Made by a program: the position numbers and the translations under genes
The notes under the pieces: model-generated
What the model was told of the DNA's origin: nothing
The model's input: only the letters and a program-made list of their open reading frames with translations
The model's database searches: none
Shown here: positions 25,318 through 34,100 of the stretch, piece by piece
Layout: every line of letters begins with the position of its first letter
Numbering within the stretch: position 1 is the first letter of the stretch
Source of the DNA: Halalkalibacter oceani
Lineage (GTDB): Bacteria > Bacillota > Bacilli > Bacillales > Bacillaceae_D
Assembly (NCBI RefSeq): GCF_023715605.1
Contig: NZ_JAMBOL010000007.1
Coordinates: 62,001-126,000, forward strand
Reading direction: 5' to 3'
DNA: 64,000 nucleotides

Positions 25318-26712
25318 TTACGCTTCAACCACTTCATCGAGGCCGGATTTTTCGTTGTAGACTTGTTCATCAAACTCGCCGGTGATTTTCCCGGTTAAAA
25401 TACCGGACGTCATACTGCCGCTGACGTTTAAAGCAGTCCGGCCCATATCGATCAACGGTTCAACTGAAATCAATAAGCCGACGATCGCGACAGGGAGATT
25501 TAAGACAGAAAGTACGATCAGGGACGCGAATGTCGCCCCGCCCCCAACGCCTGCCACTCCAAAAGAGCCGATGATGACGACAAGAATTAATGTCAGGATG
25601 AACCCGGGATCGAGCGGATTGATTCCGACAGTCGGCGCCACCATTACAGCCAGCATCGCAGGATAAATACCGGCGCATCCGTTTTGACCAATCGTCAAGC
25701 TGAACGGACCGACGAAGTTCGCCACCCCCGGCGAGACACCATAGCCGTCCGTTTGCGTTTTAATATTAAGCGGTAACGTCCCCGCACTTGAACGTGACGT
25801 AAAGGCGAACGTTAAGGCCGGCAATCCTTTTTTCACATACGTAACAGGGTTTAATTTCGCCAAGCTGATCATCAGTAAATGAACGAGGAACATCACAATC
25901 AGCGCAACATATGAAGCGACAACAAATTTGCCTAAATTGACGATTGAACCATAATCACTCGTAGCAGCGACCCTTGTCATCAGCGCCAGCACCCCATAAG
26001 GTGTAAGCCGTAAGATTAATGTCACAAGCCGCATGACGATGGCGTATAAGGAATCAATGATTTTTGTAAACAACTCTGCTTGTTCAGGCTGCTTCCGTCT
26101 TACCCCCAAGTACGCCATTCCGATCAACGAGGCAAAAATCACCACCGCGATCGTCGAAGTAGAACGCGATCCTGCCAAATCCGCGAATGGATTAGTTGGA
26201 ATAAAAGAAAGAATCTGCTCGGGGATCGTCATGCTTTCAACATCAGCCACTCGATCGGTAAGCGCCTCATTTCGCTCCAGCTCAGCCTCTCCCGCCTGCA
26301 ATTCCATTCCATCGAGGCCGAAGCCAAACGTCGCAGCAATCCCGATTGCCGCGGCAATTCCTGTTGTGACTAATAAAATTCCGATCCCATAAAAACTGAT
26401 TTTGCCGAGGTTCTTTGAAAGATTGACTTTCGTAAATGCTGCGATAATCGAAATAAATACTAATGGCATTACAATCATTTGCAGCAAACTGACATAGCCG
26501 GAGCCGATGATGTTCAACCATTGAATGGTCGTTTCCGTGACATTAGACGCCGTGCCGTATAACAGATGAATGACAAGTCCAAACAAGATCCCAAGCCCCA
26601 GCCCCGCAAAGACCCGTTTTGAGAACTTCACATGCTTCCTTTGCAGCGTATAAAGTCCGGCCATCAAAAGTAAAAAGACAGCGATATTGATAACAATAAG
26701 AAATGTATCCAA
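25318..26712 (-). CDS. tcyP: L-cystine sodium symporter TcyP
   Basis: 464 residues from the chosen start; a dicarboxylate/amino acid:cation symporter-family carrier very similar along its length to B. subtilis TcyP. Matching segments include LYTLQRKHVKFSKRVF, SGYVSLLQMIVMPLVF, FAFTSRSSAGTLPLNI, IGQNGCAGIYPAMLA and SFGVAGVGGGATFASLIVLS. The coding frame could extend to 26841, but the TTG at 26712 is preceded by AGGAGAG at the right distance and gives the expected MDTFLIVINI-type start. A sigma-A promoter lies at 26759-26787. Cystine uptake genes in bacilli are usually under CymR or S-box control; no S-box is seen here. Confidence 0.93.
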   Translation of the reverse strand: MDTFLIVINIAVFLLLMAGLYTLQRKHVKFSKRVFAGLGLGILFGLVIHLLYGTASNVTETTIQWLNIIGSGYVSLLQMIVMPLVFISIIAAFTKVNLSKNLGKISFYGIGILLVTTGIAAAIGIAATFGFGLDGMELQAGEAELERNEALTDRVADVESMTIPEQILSFIPTNPFADLAGSRSTSTIAVVIFASLIGMAYLGVRRKQPEQAELFTKIIDSLYAIVMRLVTLILRLTPYGVLALMTRVAATSDYGSIVNLGKFVVASYVALIVMFLVHLLMISLAKLNPVTYVKKGLPALTFAFTSRSSAGTLPLNIKTQTDGYGVSPGVANFVGPFSLTIGQNGCAGIYPAMLAVMVAPTVGINPLDPGFILTLILVVIIGSFGVAGVGGGATFASLIVLSVLNLPVAIVGLLISVEPLIDMGRTALNVSGSMTSGILTGKITGEFDEQVYNEKSGLDEVVEA

Positions 26713-26758
26713 AATGCTCTCCTCCCTAAAAGCTTTTTTATAATAATGAGCATCTATA

Positions 26759-26787
26759 ACTATAATACACAAAAACCAATTGGTAAA
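26759..26787 (-). promoter_or_regulatory. tcyP promoter with overlapping palindrome
   Basis: On the minus strand TTTACC (26787-26782) and TATAGT (26764-26759) are separated by 17 nt. The perfect palindrome ACCAATTGGT at 26775-26784 overlaps the -35 region and could be a repressor site such as that of CymR; this is inference. Confidence 0.55.
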
Positions 26788-26985
26788 GTAAGAATAATGC
26801 TCGATAAAAAGAAAAAGCCGGAAATCCCCCATCGAATTCAAGTGGATTCACATTGAAATATATGACGATTTAACGACATTTATTTCAAAAACAACGATTC
26901 ATTCTAAAGTCTCTCTTCCTCTCTACCAAACCATTTAATTTACTAGTATATTAATTGAACAAGGGAGGGTTCGCACTAGCAAACA

Positions 26986-27024
26986 AAACGGCCTCTGTCC
27001 GTAGAATATGGACAAAAACCGTTT
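26986..27024 (-). terminator. Terminator of the amino acid ABC operon
   Basis: AAACGG (26986-26991) pairs with CCGTTT (27019-27024), with an inner GTCC/GGAC pair. The minus strand continues TTTTGTTTG after the stem. It follows the ABC ATPase stop by about 20 nt. The sequence between it and tcyP holds only the tcyP promoter region. Confidence 0.6.
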
Positions 27025-27043
27025 AGCGGAATCTTCTATTTCA

Positions 27044-27805
27044 TTACTGCTTAGAAAATGACAGGAACGACTTAGTCGCTGGATTGTCAGGATTGTGAAA
27101 CACTTTCTCCGGTGTCCCTTCCTCGGCAATTTTCCCTTCATTCATAAAAATAACCCTCGTCGCCACGTTCTCGGCGAATCGCATTTCATGGGTGACAACG
27201 AGCATCGTCATTCCCTTTTTTGCCAGGTTTGTCATTGCTTCCAGCACTTCTCCGACAAGCTGCGGATCTAAGGCGGATGTCACCTCATCAAAAAGCATTA
27301 ACTCCGGTTCCATCGCCAGCGCTCTGGCGATGGCAACGCGCTGCTGCTGGCCTCCCGACAAACTCAGCGGATATTGATCCGCTTTATCGCCCATCTTCAC
27401 TAAGTCCAATAAATACTTTGCCTGTTCCAGCGCTTCCGCTTTCGGCTTTTTCTTAATTAATGTCGGACCTTCCATCACGTTCTCCAGCACCGACATATGT
27501 GGCCACAGGTTGAAATGCTGGAATACCATCCCTACCTTCGTCCGCAATTTTGTAATATCCGGATGAAACGTTCGCTGCTTCTTATGTTGAGGGAGACTTT
27601 CCACTTTGTCTTCACCAATTGAAACGATACCTGCCGTTGGCTCCTCTAAAAAGTTAATGCAGCGAAGCAATGTACTTTTCCCCGTGCCACTCGGCCCGAT
27701 AATCGCGATGACCTCCCCCTTGTTGACCGTCAAGTCAACTCCTTTCAACACTTCCAGGTCATGATACGATTTGCTTAGTCCTTCAATTTTCAATAAGGGC
27801 TCCAT
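27044..27805 (-). CDS. Polar amino acid ABC transporter ATP-binding protein
   Basis: 253 residues: Walker [22 protein letters not shown]-loop [19 protein letters not shown], signature [15 protein letters not shown] and Walker [14 protein letters not shown]. The RCINFLEEP and [13 protein letters not shown] segments are typical of GlnQ/TcyC-like ATPases. GGGGAGTGAAATAA precedes the ATG. It is the last gene of the order binding protein - permease - ATPase. Confidence 0.93.
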   Translation of the reverse strand: MEPLLKIEGLSKSYHDLEVLKGVDLTVNKGEVIAIIGPSGTGKSTLLRCINFLEEPTAGIVSIGEDKVESLPQHKKQRTFHPDITKLRTKVGMVFQHFNLWPHMSVLENVMEGPTLIKKKPKAEALEQAKYLLDLVKMGDKADQYPLSLSGGQQQRVAIARALAMEPELMLFDEVTSALDPQLVGEVLEAMTNLAKKGMTMLVVTHEMRFAENVATRVIFMNEGKIAEEGTPEKVFHNPDNPATKSFLSFSKQ

Positions 27806-27830
27806 TTATTTCACTCCCCATATAAAAGTA

Positions 27831-28487
27831 CTATCTGGAATAATAAGATAATTTCTTTTCTGCCCAATTCTGAAAGAGCATCAGACAGCTTGTCATAATT
27901 AAATAGAGGACACCAGCTGTGCCAAGTATTTCAACAGGTCTGTATGTCGCACTGTAAATCTGTTGACTGTTCAGCATTAAATCACTAACCGTTATAACCG
28001 AAACTAACGCTGAATTTTTCACTAACAAGATGGCGTTACTCATATATGGAGGGAGAACAATTCTCGTAGCCTGCGGAAGAATAATTCGTCTGAATACTTG
28101 CCAGTACGACATCCCTATTGCAATCGCCGATTCCGTCTGACCTTTCGGAATGGCGCTAATTCCCGAACGGATAATTTCACATTTATAAGCGGTGGAATTA
28201 AGCGACATCGCAAGAACGGCCGCAGCAAAAGCGGGCAAGGTTATCCCCCAGCTCGGAAACGCATAGTATACAAAAAATAAAATTAGTAACAACGGCGTTC
28301 CGCGCATAATCCAAACATAAATAAATGCAAAAGTCCGAATAAAACGGTTATTGGACATCCTCATCAATGCCATAAATGTTCCCGCTATCGTGGCAATCAC
28401 TAAAGTTAGCAGGGACACTTCTATTGTGACTAATGCTCCCTTCAACAGAGCGGGTAAATAGGTAATCACCATATCCCATTGAATCAT
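27831..28487 (-). CDS. Polar amino acid ABC transporter permease (HisM type)
   Basis: 218 residues with about five membrane helices. The N-terminal LLKGALVTIEVSLLTLVIAT and the FVYYAFPSWGITL segment precede the EAA loop, here SAIAIGMSYWQVFRRIILPQ. This is the HisM/GlnP type that forms the membrane part of an amino acid importer with the neighbouring genes. The substrate cannot be fixed from sequence. Confidence 0.92.
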   Translation of the reverse strand: MIQWDMVITYLPALLKGALVTIEVSLLTLVIATIAGTFMALMRMSNNRFIRTFAFIYVWIMRGTPLLLILFFVYYAFPSWGITLPAFAAAVLAMSLNSTAYKCEIIRSGISAIPKGQTESAIAIGMSYWQVFRRIILPQATRIVLPPYMSNAILLVKNSALVSVITVSDLMLNSQQIYSATYRPVEILGTAGVLYLIMTSCLMLFQNWAEKKLSYYSR

Positions 28488-28517
28488 TCAGACTCACCCC
28501 TAGATGTTTTTATAAGG

Positions 28518-28559
28518 AGCCCGGAACAAAGGCAAACGTTCCCCTTGTGCTCCGGGCTT
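28518..28559 (-). terminator. Intra-operon hairpin between binding protein and permease genes
   Basis: AGCCCGGA (28518-28525) pairs with TCCGGGCT (28551-28558), with an inner ACAA/TTGT pair. The minus-strand exit has no proper T-run (CCTTATAAAAAC), so it more likely causes partial termination or 3'-end protection that favours binding-protein mRNA. Confidence 0.6.
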
Positions 28560-28563
28560 AAAG

Positions 28564-28600
28564 CAGTGAGCAAAGGTTGCGCAGAACGGAGCCACCGCCA
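28564..28600. repeat. Dispersed 3'-region repeat, copy B (short form)
   Basis: CAGTGAGCAAAGGTTGCGCAGAACGG-type sequence ending GCCACCGCCA. It has the two ends of copies A and C joined without the middle. It lies between the binding-protein stop and the hairpin. Confidence 0.6.
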
Positions 28601-28627
28601 TGTTTCTTCTAATTTGACCGCATAACC

Positions 28628-29506
28628 TTATTCTGAGAAAGTCGTTCCAAGCCATTTTTCAGCAATTTCTTCATATTTCCCCTGCTCTTTGGCGTTTTGA
28701 ATCGCTTCATCAATCGCAGCTTTTAGATCGTCTTCTCCTTTGTTCAACGCGACAGCCACTTCTCGTCCATTTAATCCTTCTTCCGACGTCGTAAATCCTT
28801 CTCCTTCTGTTTGAATCCAATGCCCGGCTAACATTTTTCCTGTGATGACGACTTCAGTCCGGCCATTTTTCAAATCATGCAATGCTTCCGCAAGCCCTGG
28901 ATAGGACTTTAATTCTTTGTATCCCCCAATTTCTTCTGCCGGCGCTTCCCCGTTCGTTGAACCGGCTACTACCCCGACAACGCGATCCGTAATGTCTTCC
29001 GGACTGTGAATATCCGTTGTACTTTCCGGAAAAACAGCCACCACTTCGTCAAAGGCGTAATGATCTGAGAAATAGAGAGCTTCGAGCCGCTCTTCCGTCA
29101 CATTGATGCCGGACATCGCGATATCAAAATTACCTGCGGTTACCCCTGGAATGAGTCCTTTAAAGTCCATCCGTCTCCAATCAATCTCGACACCTAAATG
29201 ATCGGCGATGATTTGCGCCCAATCCGCATCAATGCCAACAAGTTCATTTTGCTCATTAGGAAAAATGGTCGGGGCATTGTTTCCGCTCGTGGCGATAATA
29301 ATCGACCCTCTTTCCAGTATTTCCGCTAATTTTCCTTGCGCTTCACCCTCTTGCTCACTCACTTCCTGTCCGCTTGTTTCTGAATCATTGCCCTCTTGTT
29401 CAGTGGAGCCTGTTCCTCCCTCTGTTGAACTTGAGCCGCATGCAGCTAACAATAAAATCATGATAAACATGACAAACGCAACGTGGAATTGTCCATTTCC
29501 TTTCAT
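28628..29506 (-). CDS. Amino acid ABC transporter substrate-binding lipoprotein
   Basis: About 292 residues. A signal peptide ends in the lipobox LLAAC, followed by a Ser/Glu-rich linker (residues about 25-55). The mature part is a type II periplasmic-binding fold: IIIATSGNNAPTIFPNEQNE, then GIDADWAQIIADHLGVEIDW, FKGLIPGVTAGNFDIAMSGI and VAVALNKGEDDLKAAIDEAI. The ATG at 29506 has GGGGTG 9 nt upstream; GTG at 29518 is an alternative. It feeds the two downstream transporter genes. Confidence 0.93.
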   Translation of the reverse strand: MKGNGQFHVAFVMFIMILLLAACGSSSTEGGTGSTEQEGNDSETSGQEVSEQEGEAQGKLAEILERGSIIIATSGNNAPTIFPNEQNELVGIDADWAQIIADHLGVEIDWRRMDFKGLIPGVTAGNFDIAMSGINVTEERLEALYFSDHYAFDEVVAVFPESTTDIHSPEDITDRVVGVVAGSTNGEAPAEEIGGYKELKSYPGLAEALHDLKNGRTEVVITGKMLAGHWIQTEGEGFTTSEEGLNGREVAVALNKGEDDLKAAIDEAIQNAKEQGKYEEIAEKWLGTTFSE

Positions 29507-29543
29507 AAAACCGTTCACCCCTTTAACATTTTCCGAAAATCAA

Positions 29544-29579
29544 TATCACATATTAATAAACAATTATTAGAATGTGATA
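29544..29579. promoter_or_regulatory. Candidate operator upstream of the amino acid ABC operon
   Basis: TATCACAT (29544-29551) pairs with ATGTGATA (29572-29579), two 8-bp arms with a 20-nt AT-rich spacer, 38 nt upstream of the binding-protein start. A divergent IclR gene lies further right. Confidence 0.45.
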
Positions 29580-29645
29580 ATTAATCCGATTGTAGTGTAA
29601 ATTCTGATAATATTCAATGCGTTATAGTCGATTTTCTCACATACT

Positions 29646-29858
29646 TTATGCTGCCATTTTTAAACAGGCCTCCAATACCCCCATCAAACAGAAGGCCCCT
29701 GAAAAACGTTCTTTTTCATAACTCAAAGAAGAGTAATGGCTACGCTCATTTACTACAGCCCGTAGACAAAACATACTAAGATTAGTGGGTAAGGTTATCG
29801 ACGAGTACAAATGAAAAGAAGGGGATCCGTCGCTCCTGAAATAGACTTCGCTCGACAT
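29646..29858 (-). other. Open frame in a gene-poor stretch, possible remnant
   Basis: A 70-codon frame reading TNLSMFCLRAVVNERSHYSS, then EKERFSGAFCLMGVLEACLK and ending MAA. It could be the decayed end of a transposase or another gene, but no family is recognised. No ribosome binding site is seen. The rest of 29580-30144 holds only a weak hairpin at 30032-30063 and no recognisable gene. Confidence 0.2.
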
Positions 29859-30031
29859 TCAGGTAAACACAGTAGTTATGGTTCAGCCTCGTTTGCATTT
29901 TTCGTAAGGCCTGCATGGAATTTTTTTCGTGCCCCTTCAGGTTAGTTCAACGCCCTCCTGCGGAAAGCGCGCCCCCCATCCTGGGAGCGAATCGAAGCTC
30001 AGGATCGTGACAAATACTTATACCAAAAACC

Positions 30032-30063
30032 TGCTGAAAAAGTGAAAATCGTACTTTTCAGCA
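30032..30063. terminator. Isolated hairpin
   Basis: TGCTGAAAAAGT (30032-30043) pairs with ACTTTTCAGCA (30053-30063), with a small bulge. No T-run follows on either strand. It lies upstream of the IclR gene. Confidence 0.35.
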
Positions 30064-30144
30064 ACGTCTCAAAAAGCCGAGGGTTATTTGACGCTTATCT
30101 TGTAATCATGTATCTTTCTATTATGATTTATAATTTTACTAAAG

Positions 30145-30891
30145 ATGGGAATTGAAAAGATGAGCATAAAGAAAGCATTAGAAATCTTAAATCTATTTAA
30201 TTTAGAAACAAGAGAATTAACTGTCACGCAAATTTCCAATTTATTGCACATCCCCCAAAGTTCTGTCTATCGCTACATTCGGATTCTCAAAGAGAACCGC
30301 TATGTATTTGAGACGGAGAGAAATTCATACAAAATTGGATTTAAGCTTTTGGAACTCGGCAATCTCGCCAGAATTGATAATGAAATTATTTCAATCGCCA
30401 ATCCAATCATGAAGCAGCTTACCGATGAAACGAAGGAGACTTCCGTTCTGGTCATTCATTCCGGTTTAAATGCGGTTTGTCTTGAAGACGTCACCTCATC
30501 CCATCACCTCATTAAAGTTTCATCTGTAAGCGGAAAAGTGATTCCGCTGTTTGCCGGCGCGTCTTCCAAGGCCATTCTGGCTTATATGGGATCAGAAACG
30601 ATTAACAAATTATATAAACATGGATTCATCAAAAAATTCACCCCCCATACGATCGTCGATAAAGAAGAATTAATCAAAGAAATGAAAAAGGTCCGAGAGA
30701 ATGGTTACGCGGTGTCGGACAGTGAATTGGATGAAGGTGTCTACACATACGCCGTTCCGATTTTTTCATCAGGGAACATTTTTGGTTCTTTAAGCCTCGC
30801 AGGTCCAAAAGAAAGAATCATCAGAAACAACAAAGAAGAGCTGATCGAAAAAATAAAAAACGCAGTAAACGAAATTGAGAAGAATTTATAG
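30145..30891 (+). CDS. IclR-family transcriptional regulator
   Basis: 248 residues. The N-terminal winged helix (KKALEILNLFNLETRELTVT, then SNLLHIPQSSVYRYIRILKE) is followed by the IclR effector domain (KVSSVSGKVIPLFAGASSKA, then YAVSDSELDEGVYTYAVPIF). ATG at 30160 is a possible shorter start. It is followed by a co-directional amidohydrolase and epimerase, which it probably regulates, as is common for IclR proteins beside amide or ureide catabolic genes. Confidence 0.92.
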   Translation: MGIEKMSIKKALEILNLFNLETRELTVTQISNLLHIPQSSVYRYIRILKENRYVFETERNSYKIGFKLLELGNLARIDNEIISIANPIMKQLTDETKETSVLVIHSGLNAVCLEDVTSSHHLIKVSSVSGKVIPLFAGASSKAILAYMGSETINKLYKHGFIKKFTPHTIVDKEELIKEMKKVRENGYAVSDSELDEGVYTYAVPIFSSGNIFGSLSLAGPKERIIRNNKEELIEKIKNAVNEIEKNL

Positions 30892-31054
30892 AAGAGGATG
30901 CCTTTGCTTGCAGGCATTCTTTTCTTTATCTCATCACTATAAAAAAGCTCCTCGTCACATTTTCAGAAAATTTAAACTTGCAATTATATAATAATATACT
31001 TATCATATAATGAAAATATGATATTAAAATATGAGAATACGAGGGGTAAACATA

Positions 31055-32458
31055 ATGATGGACCTTTTGATCAGAAACGGATACGTGTATCAGCAAAATG
31101 GAGAATTTAAAAGAAACGATCTTGCCATTAAAGACGGCAAAATCGTCTCAATTTCCAGTACGAATAGCGCGCTTACGTCAAAGGCTTATATTGACGCAAC
31201 CGGCTTATATGTGCTGCCGGGCATCATTGATTCACATGTGCATTTTAAGGAACCTGCCAAACACCCGGAAAGCACGGAAAACTTCTTTTCCGGAACGAGC
31301 GCCTCGGCAGCCGGCGGGGTGACAACGATTATTGAAATGCCGAACTCGTATCCATGCACCTATAATAAAGAATTACTGACCAGACGCCGCGACATCATTC
31401 AAGATCAAGCCGTTGTCGATTATGCCCTATACGGAGCAGCGGGCAATGATCATTATGCAGAGATTGTGCCACTCGGCAAGGAAGGAATTGTCGCCTATAA
31501 AACGTTTATGCACAGCGCCCCAAAAGGACGTGAAGATGAGTATGAAGGCTTTACCATGACAACAGACGCCGACCTTATCCAGGGATTCTCTGAAATTAGC
31601 AAAACAGGCCTCCCTTTAGCCGTTCATGCCGAAAATGATGAACTGATCACCTTTTTCACGCAACAGGTTACGGATCCGGCAGATTTTAAAAGCCACTTGC
31701 ATGTCCGTAATCTCGTAGTCGAAACATCAGCCATCCATAAGCTGCTTTACTTCGCCAAACAATTCAACGTTCCATTAATCATTTGTCATGTCTCAAGTCC
31801 CGAGGCTCTCGCATTAATCAAGACCGCCAAAGAACAAGGGGTGCGCGTCTATGCGGAAACCTGCCCCCATTACCTGATCTATGATGAAAGCTATGTTGAA
31901 AAACTAGGACCGCACGGGAAATGCAATCCACCGCTGCGTTCAACCGAACAAGTTAATAAAATGTGGGATTTCATCCGTGATGGAACAATTGATTATATCT
32001 CCAGCGACCATTCACCGGCTTTCAAAGCTGATAAGGAAAAATGGATTGGCAATATTCTCCGTTCTCCCGCCGGCTTCCCCGGAGCGGAACTCGTTCTGCC
32101 ATTGATGTTACATCAGGTTGCCAAAGGCAGATTAAGCTTAGCGAGGGTTGTTCAGCTTTTATCCGAGAACCCGGCAAAAGCATTTGATTTATACCCGCAA
32201 AAAGGCTCCTTACAAGCAGGCACGGACGCCGATATTACGATTGTTGACTTAGAGGCAAAGAAGAAAATCGATAGTAGTCAGATGATCACGAGAGCGAGAG
32301 ATGCAGCTATCCTGTTTGATGGTTTGGAGATAAGAGGACTGCCCATCTATACGATTGTCCGCGGCCATCTCGTTGCAAAGAACGGGGAAATTCAGCCTGA
32401 TGTTAAAGGATGGGGGAAATGGATTGAACCGCAGAAAAAAGCTTCCGTCCAACTGTAA
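31055..32458 (+). CDS. Allantoinase/dihydroorotase-like cyclic amidohydrolase
   Basis: About 467 residues. The binuclear metal centre is visible: GIIDSHVHFKEP (HxH), carboxylated Lys in IVAYKTFMHSAP, His in LPLAVHAEND and LIICHVSSPE, and Asp in YISSDHSPAFKAD. The ETCPHYL and KCNPPLR segments match the AllB/dihydroorotase group. The likely reaction is ring opening of a cyclic amide such as allantoin; the exact substrate is open because no other purine catabolic gene is nearby. GAGGGG lies 8 nt before the ATG at 31055. Confidence 0.85.
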   Translation: MMDLLIRNGYVYQQNGEFKRNDLAIKDGKIVSISSTNSALTSKAYIDATGLYVLPGIIDSHVHFKEPAKHPESTENFFSGTSASAAGGVTTIIEMPNSYPCTYNKELLTRRRDIIQDQAVVDYALYGAAGNDHYAEIVPLGKEGIVAYKTFMHSAPKGREDEYEGFTMTTDADLIQGFSEISKTGLPLAVHAENDELITFFTQQVTDPADFKSHLHVRNLVVETSAIHKLLYFAKQFNVPLIICHVSSPEALALIKTAKEQGVRVYAETCPHYLIYDESYVEKLGPHGKCNPPLRSTEQVNKMWDFIRDGTIDYISSDHSPAFKADKEKWIGNILRSPAGFPGAELVLPLMLHQVAKGRLSLARVVQLLSENPAKAFDLYPQKGSLQAGTDADITIVDLEAKKKIDSSQMITRARDAAILFDGLEIRGLPIYTIVRGHLVAKNGEIQPDVKGWGKWIEPQKKASVQL

Positions 32459-32500
32459 ACCCACAAATCATGCTTTCATGAACGGAAAGGAGCGAGTACG

Positions 32501-33487
32501 ATGACTGTGCTGATCACCGGCGGTTGCGGCTTTATCGGAATGAACATCGCAGAACACTTGACGAAACAGGGGATAGACGTCGTTCTGCTCGATATGGCTC
32601 CCCTTTTAAAAGAAGCGGAGGACACGCTGAAAACGAACGGCGGTACATACCACCACGTCCAGGCGAGCATCCTCGACAGCACTCAAATCAAGCGGATTAT
32701 CAAAAGCTATTCGATCACAGAAATCATTCATGCGGCCGTCATCACGCCCGACCTCACTCGTGAAAAAACGGCAAGCAAACAGATCCTAGACGTGAATTTT
32801 TCCGGAACGGTGGAAGTGTTGGAGGCAGCGCTCTCAAACAAGATCGAAAAACTCATCTATTTGAGCTCCGCTTCCGTCTATGGCGACGCGGCTTTTGCTT
32901 ACACATCGGTACACGAAGACACTGCGCACCCCCGACCTAAAACATTATATGCCATTAGCAAATTTGCCGCAGAAAAAACGGCGCTCCGCTATAAACAATT
33001 ATTCGATCTCGATATTAGAATCGTAAGAGTAGGTACTGTTTTCGGACCGTGGGAACGAAATACCGGCGTTCGCGATACACTGAGCGCCCCTTTACAAGCA
33101 ACGCGCCTCGCCTATTTACACCAAAAAGCATTCCTGCCGAGAAAAGGGCCGAATGACTGGGTGTACAGCCGCGACATTGCCGGCGCAGTCGCCACAATTT
33201 TGCAAAAAACAGCGATCTCCAGCGATGTTCTCAACATAAGCTCCGGAACATCCTGGACAGTCTATGACTGGTGCAAAAAGCTCCAAACGATCCTGCCAGA
33301 TTTTCAATATGAACTCGTCCAGTCAGCCGAACAAGCCAACATCAGCTTTCACGGCAGTCAGGACCGCTCTCCCCTCTCGATTCAAAAATTGATCGACGAT
33401 GCCGGCTACACCCCGGCCTACGATCTCGATAGCGCGTTTGATGATTATATCAGCTGGATTGACAGCCAGTCGGAGTTTTGGCAGTGA
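32501..33487 (+). CDS. NAD-dependent epimerase/dehydratase family protein
   Basis: 328-residue extended SDR. The NAD-binding motif is GGCGFIGMNIAEHL, the catalytic Tyr-Lys are in YAISKFAAEK, and the upstream Ser is in YLSSASVYGDAAF. It lacks features of a known sugar-nucleotide epimerase that would fix the substrate. It lies 42 nt after the amidohydrolase with AAAGGAGCG before the ATG, so the two are probably one operon. Its partner suggests a catabolic rather than cell-wall role. Confidence 0.85.
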   Translation: MTVLITGGCGFIGMNIAEHLTKQGIDVVLLDMAPLLKEAEDTLKTNGGTYHHVQASILDSTQIKRIIKSYSITEIIHAAVITPDLTREKTASKQILDVNFSGTVEVLEAALSNKIEKLIYLSSASVYGDAAFAYTSVHEDTAHPRPKTLYAISKFAAEKTALRYKQLFDLDIRIVRVGTVFGPWERNTGVRDTLSAPLQATRLAYLHQKAFLPRKGPNDWVYSRDIAGAVATILQKTAISSDVLNISSGTSWTVYDWCKKLQTILPDFQYELVQSAEQANISFHGSQDRSPLSIQKLIDDAGYTPAYDLDSAFDDYISWIDSQSEFWQ

Positions 33488-33617
33488 GAGCCTTTAGCGT
33501 TACGTCCCTCACCTTATACTCGTTGCAGACAGGCTTAGCCATTCAGGATTCACACTTTCGATTTTTTGTTAATTGCTCTGATTGCTTCCAATGAGGCTCT
33601 TTTCATATAGAAGAAGC

Positions 33618-33638
33618 GCGGGCAATTGAACAGCCCGC
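33618..33638. terminator. GC-rich hairpin
   Basis: GCGGGC (33618-33623) and GCCCGC (33633-33638) with loop AATTGAACA. It resembles the stem-loop at 14408-14432. It may end the amidohydrolase-epimerase transcript. Confidence 0.5.
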
Positions 33639-33757
33639 CCTTGCTTGCTATGTGCGGCACGAGATTTACGCCGTGGTTTCCTTCCTCATTCAGGAAGAAA
33701 TGGTTCACGATATCGATCTACTCATGCATCCGGATAAGCTGCCTACACCATAGCGAC

Positions 33758-33790
33758 CGGCCGCTCCCTCTTGACCTGAGGAAGCGGCCG
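33758..33790. terminator. GC-rich hairpin near the decayed MNT gene
   Basis: CGGCCGCT (33758-33765) pairs with AGCGGCCG (33783-33790), plus inner CCTC/GAGG. It lies just downstream of the decayed minus-strand gene pair. Confidence 0.45.
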
Positions 33791-33796
33791 ATATCG

Positions 33797-33915
33797 TTAG
33801 CGTACTTGCGCTATGAACTCCTCCGTGGAAAGAACAGTGGCAACTTCTTGATGCAACGTCGCTAAGGACGTAGCATGAATCGTTTCTGGATCGTAATAAA
33901 CCCCGTTTTGATCGG
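33797..33915 (-). pseudogene. C-terminal gene fragment of unknown family
   Basis: Reads TDQNGVYYDPETIHATSLAT then LHQEVATVLSTEEFIAQVR and a TAA stop, with another stop immediately upstream. It looks like the end of a gene joined to the broken MNT gene by deletion. Family not recognised. Confidence 0.35.
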
Positions 33916-33953
33916 TTTATTGATTCAGCTATGGAATATGAAGAACCGTATAC

Positions 33954-34100
33954 GATGATCAACCTCTCCTTCCAAATTTCCGTTCCCATGGCCCGACTGC
34001 CAAAAATAATGACTTCTTCCACTTCTTTTATTTGCTTAAGAGCGTTCCGCATCAGGGCAAGACTTTCTTTCTCAATACCAAATTCCTCAGTCGCCTTCAT
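33954..34100 (-). pseudogene. Truncated MNT-type nucleotidyltransferase (HI0073-like)
   Basis: Starts KATEEFGIEKESLALMRNAL and reaches VIIFGSRAMG, the nucleotidyltransferase turn, but the expected acidic residues after the GSRA motif are absent. The frame continues into unrelated sequence, so the catalytic half is lost. Its start overlaps the end of the HI0074-like gene, the usual arrangement of this antitoxin-like pair. Confidence 0.75.

Noticed and set aside
26713-26841. N-terminal extension of tcyP (43 residues)
   Set aside because: The promoter for tcyP lies inside this stretch and the TTG at 26712 has the ribosome binding site.
29646-30030. Possible insertion-sequence remnant
   Set aside because: No terminal inverted repeats or target duplication and no transposase motif could be recognised, so it is listed only as a low-confidence open frame.
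33550-33720. Minus-strand open stretch reading IVNHFFLNEEGNHGVNL
   Set aside because: It contains the GC-rich hairpin at 33618-33638 and has no good start; probably chance, though a gene remnant is possible.
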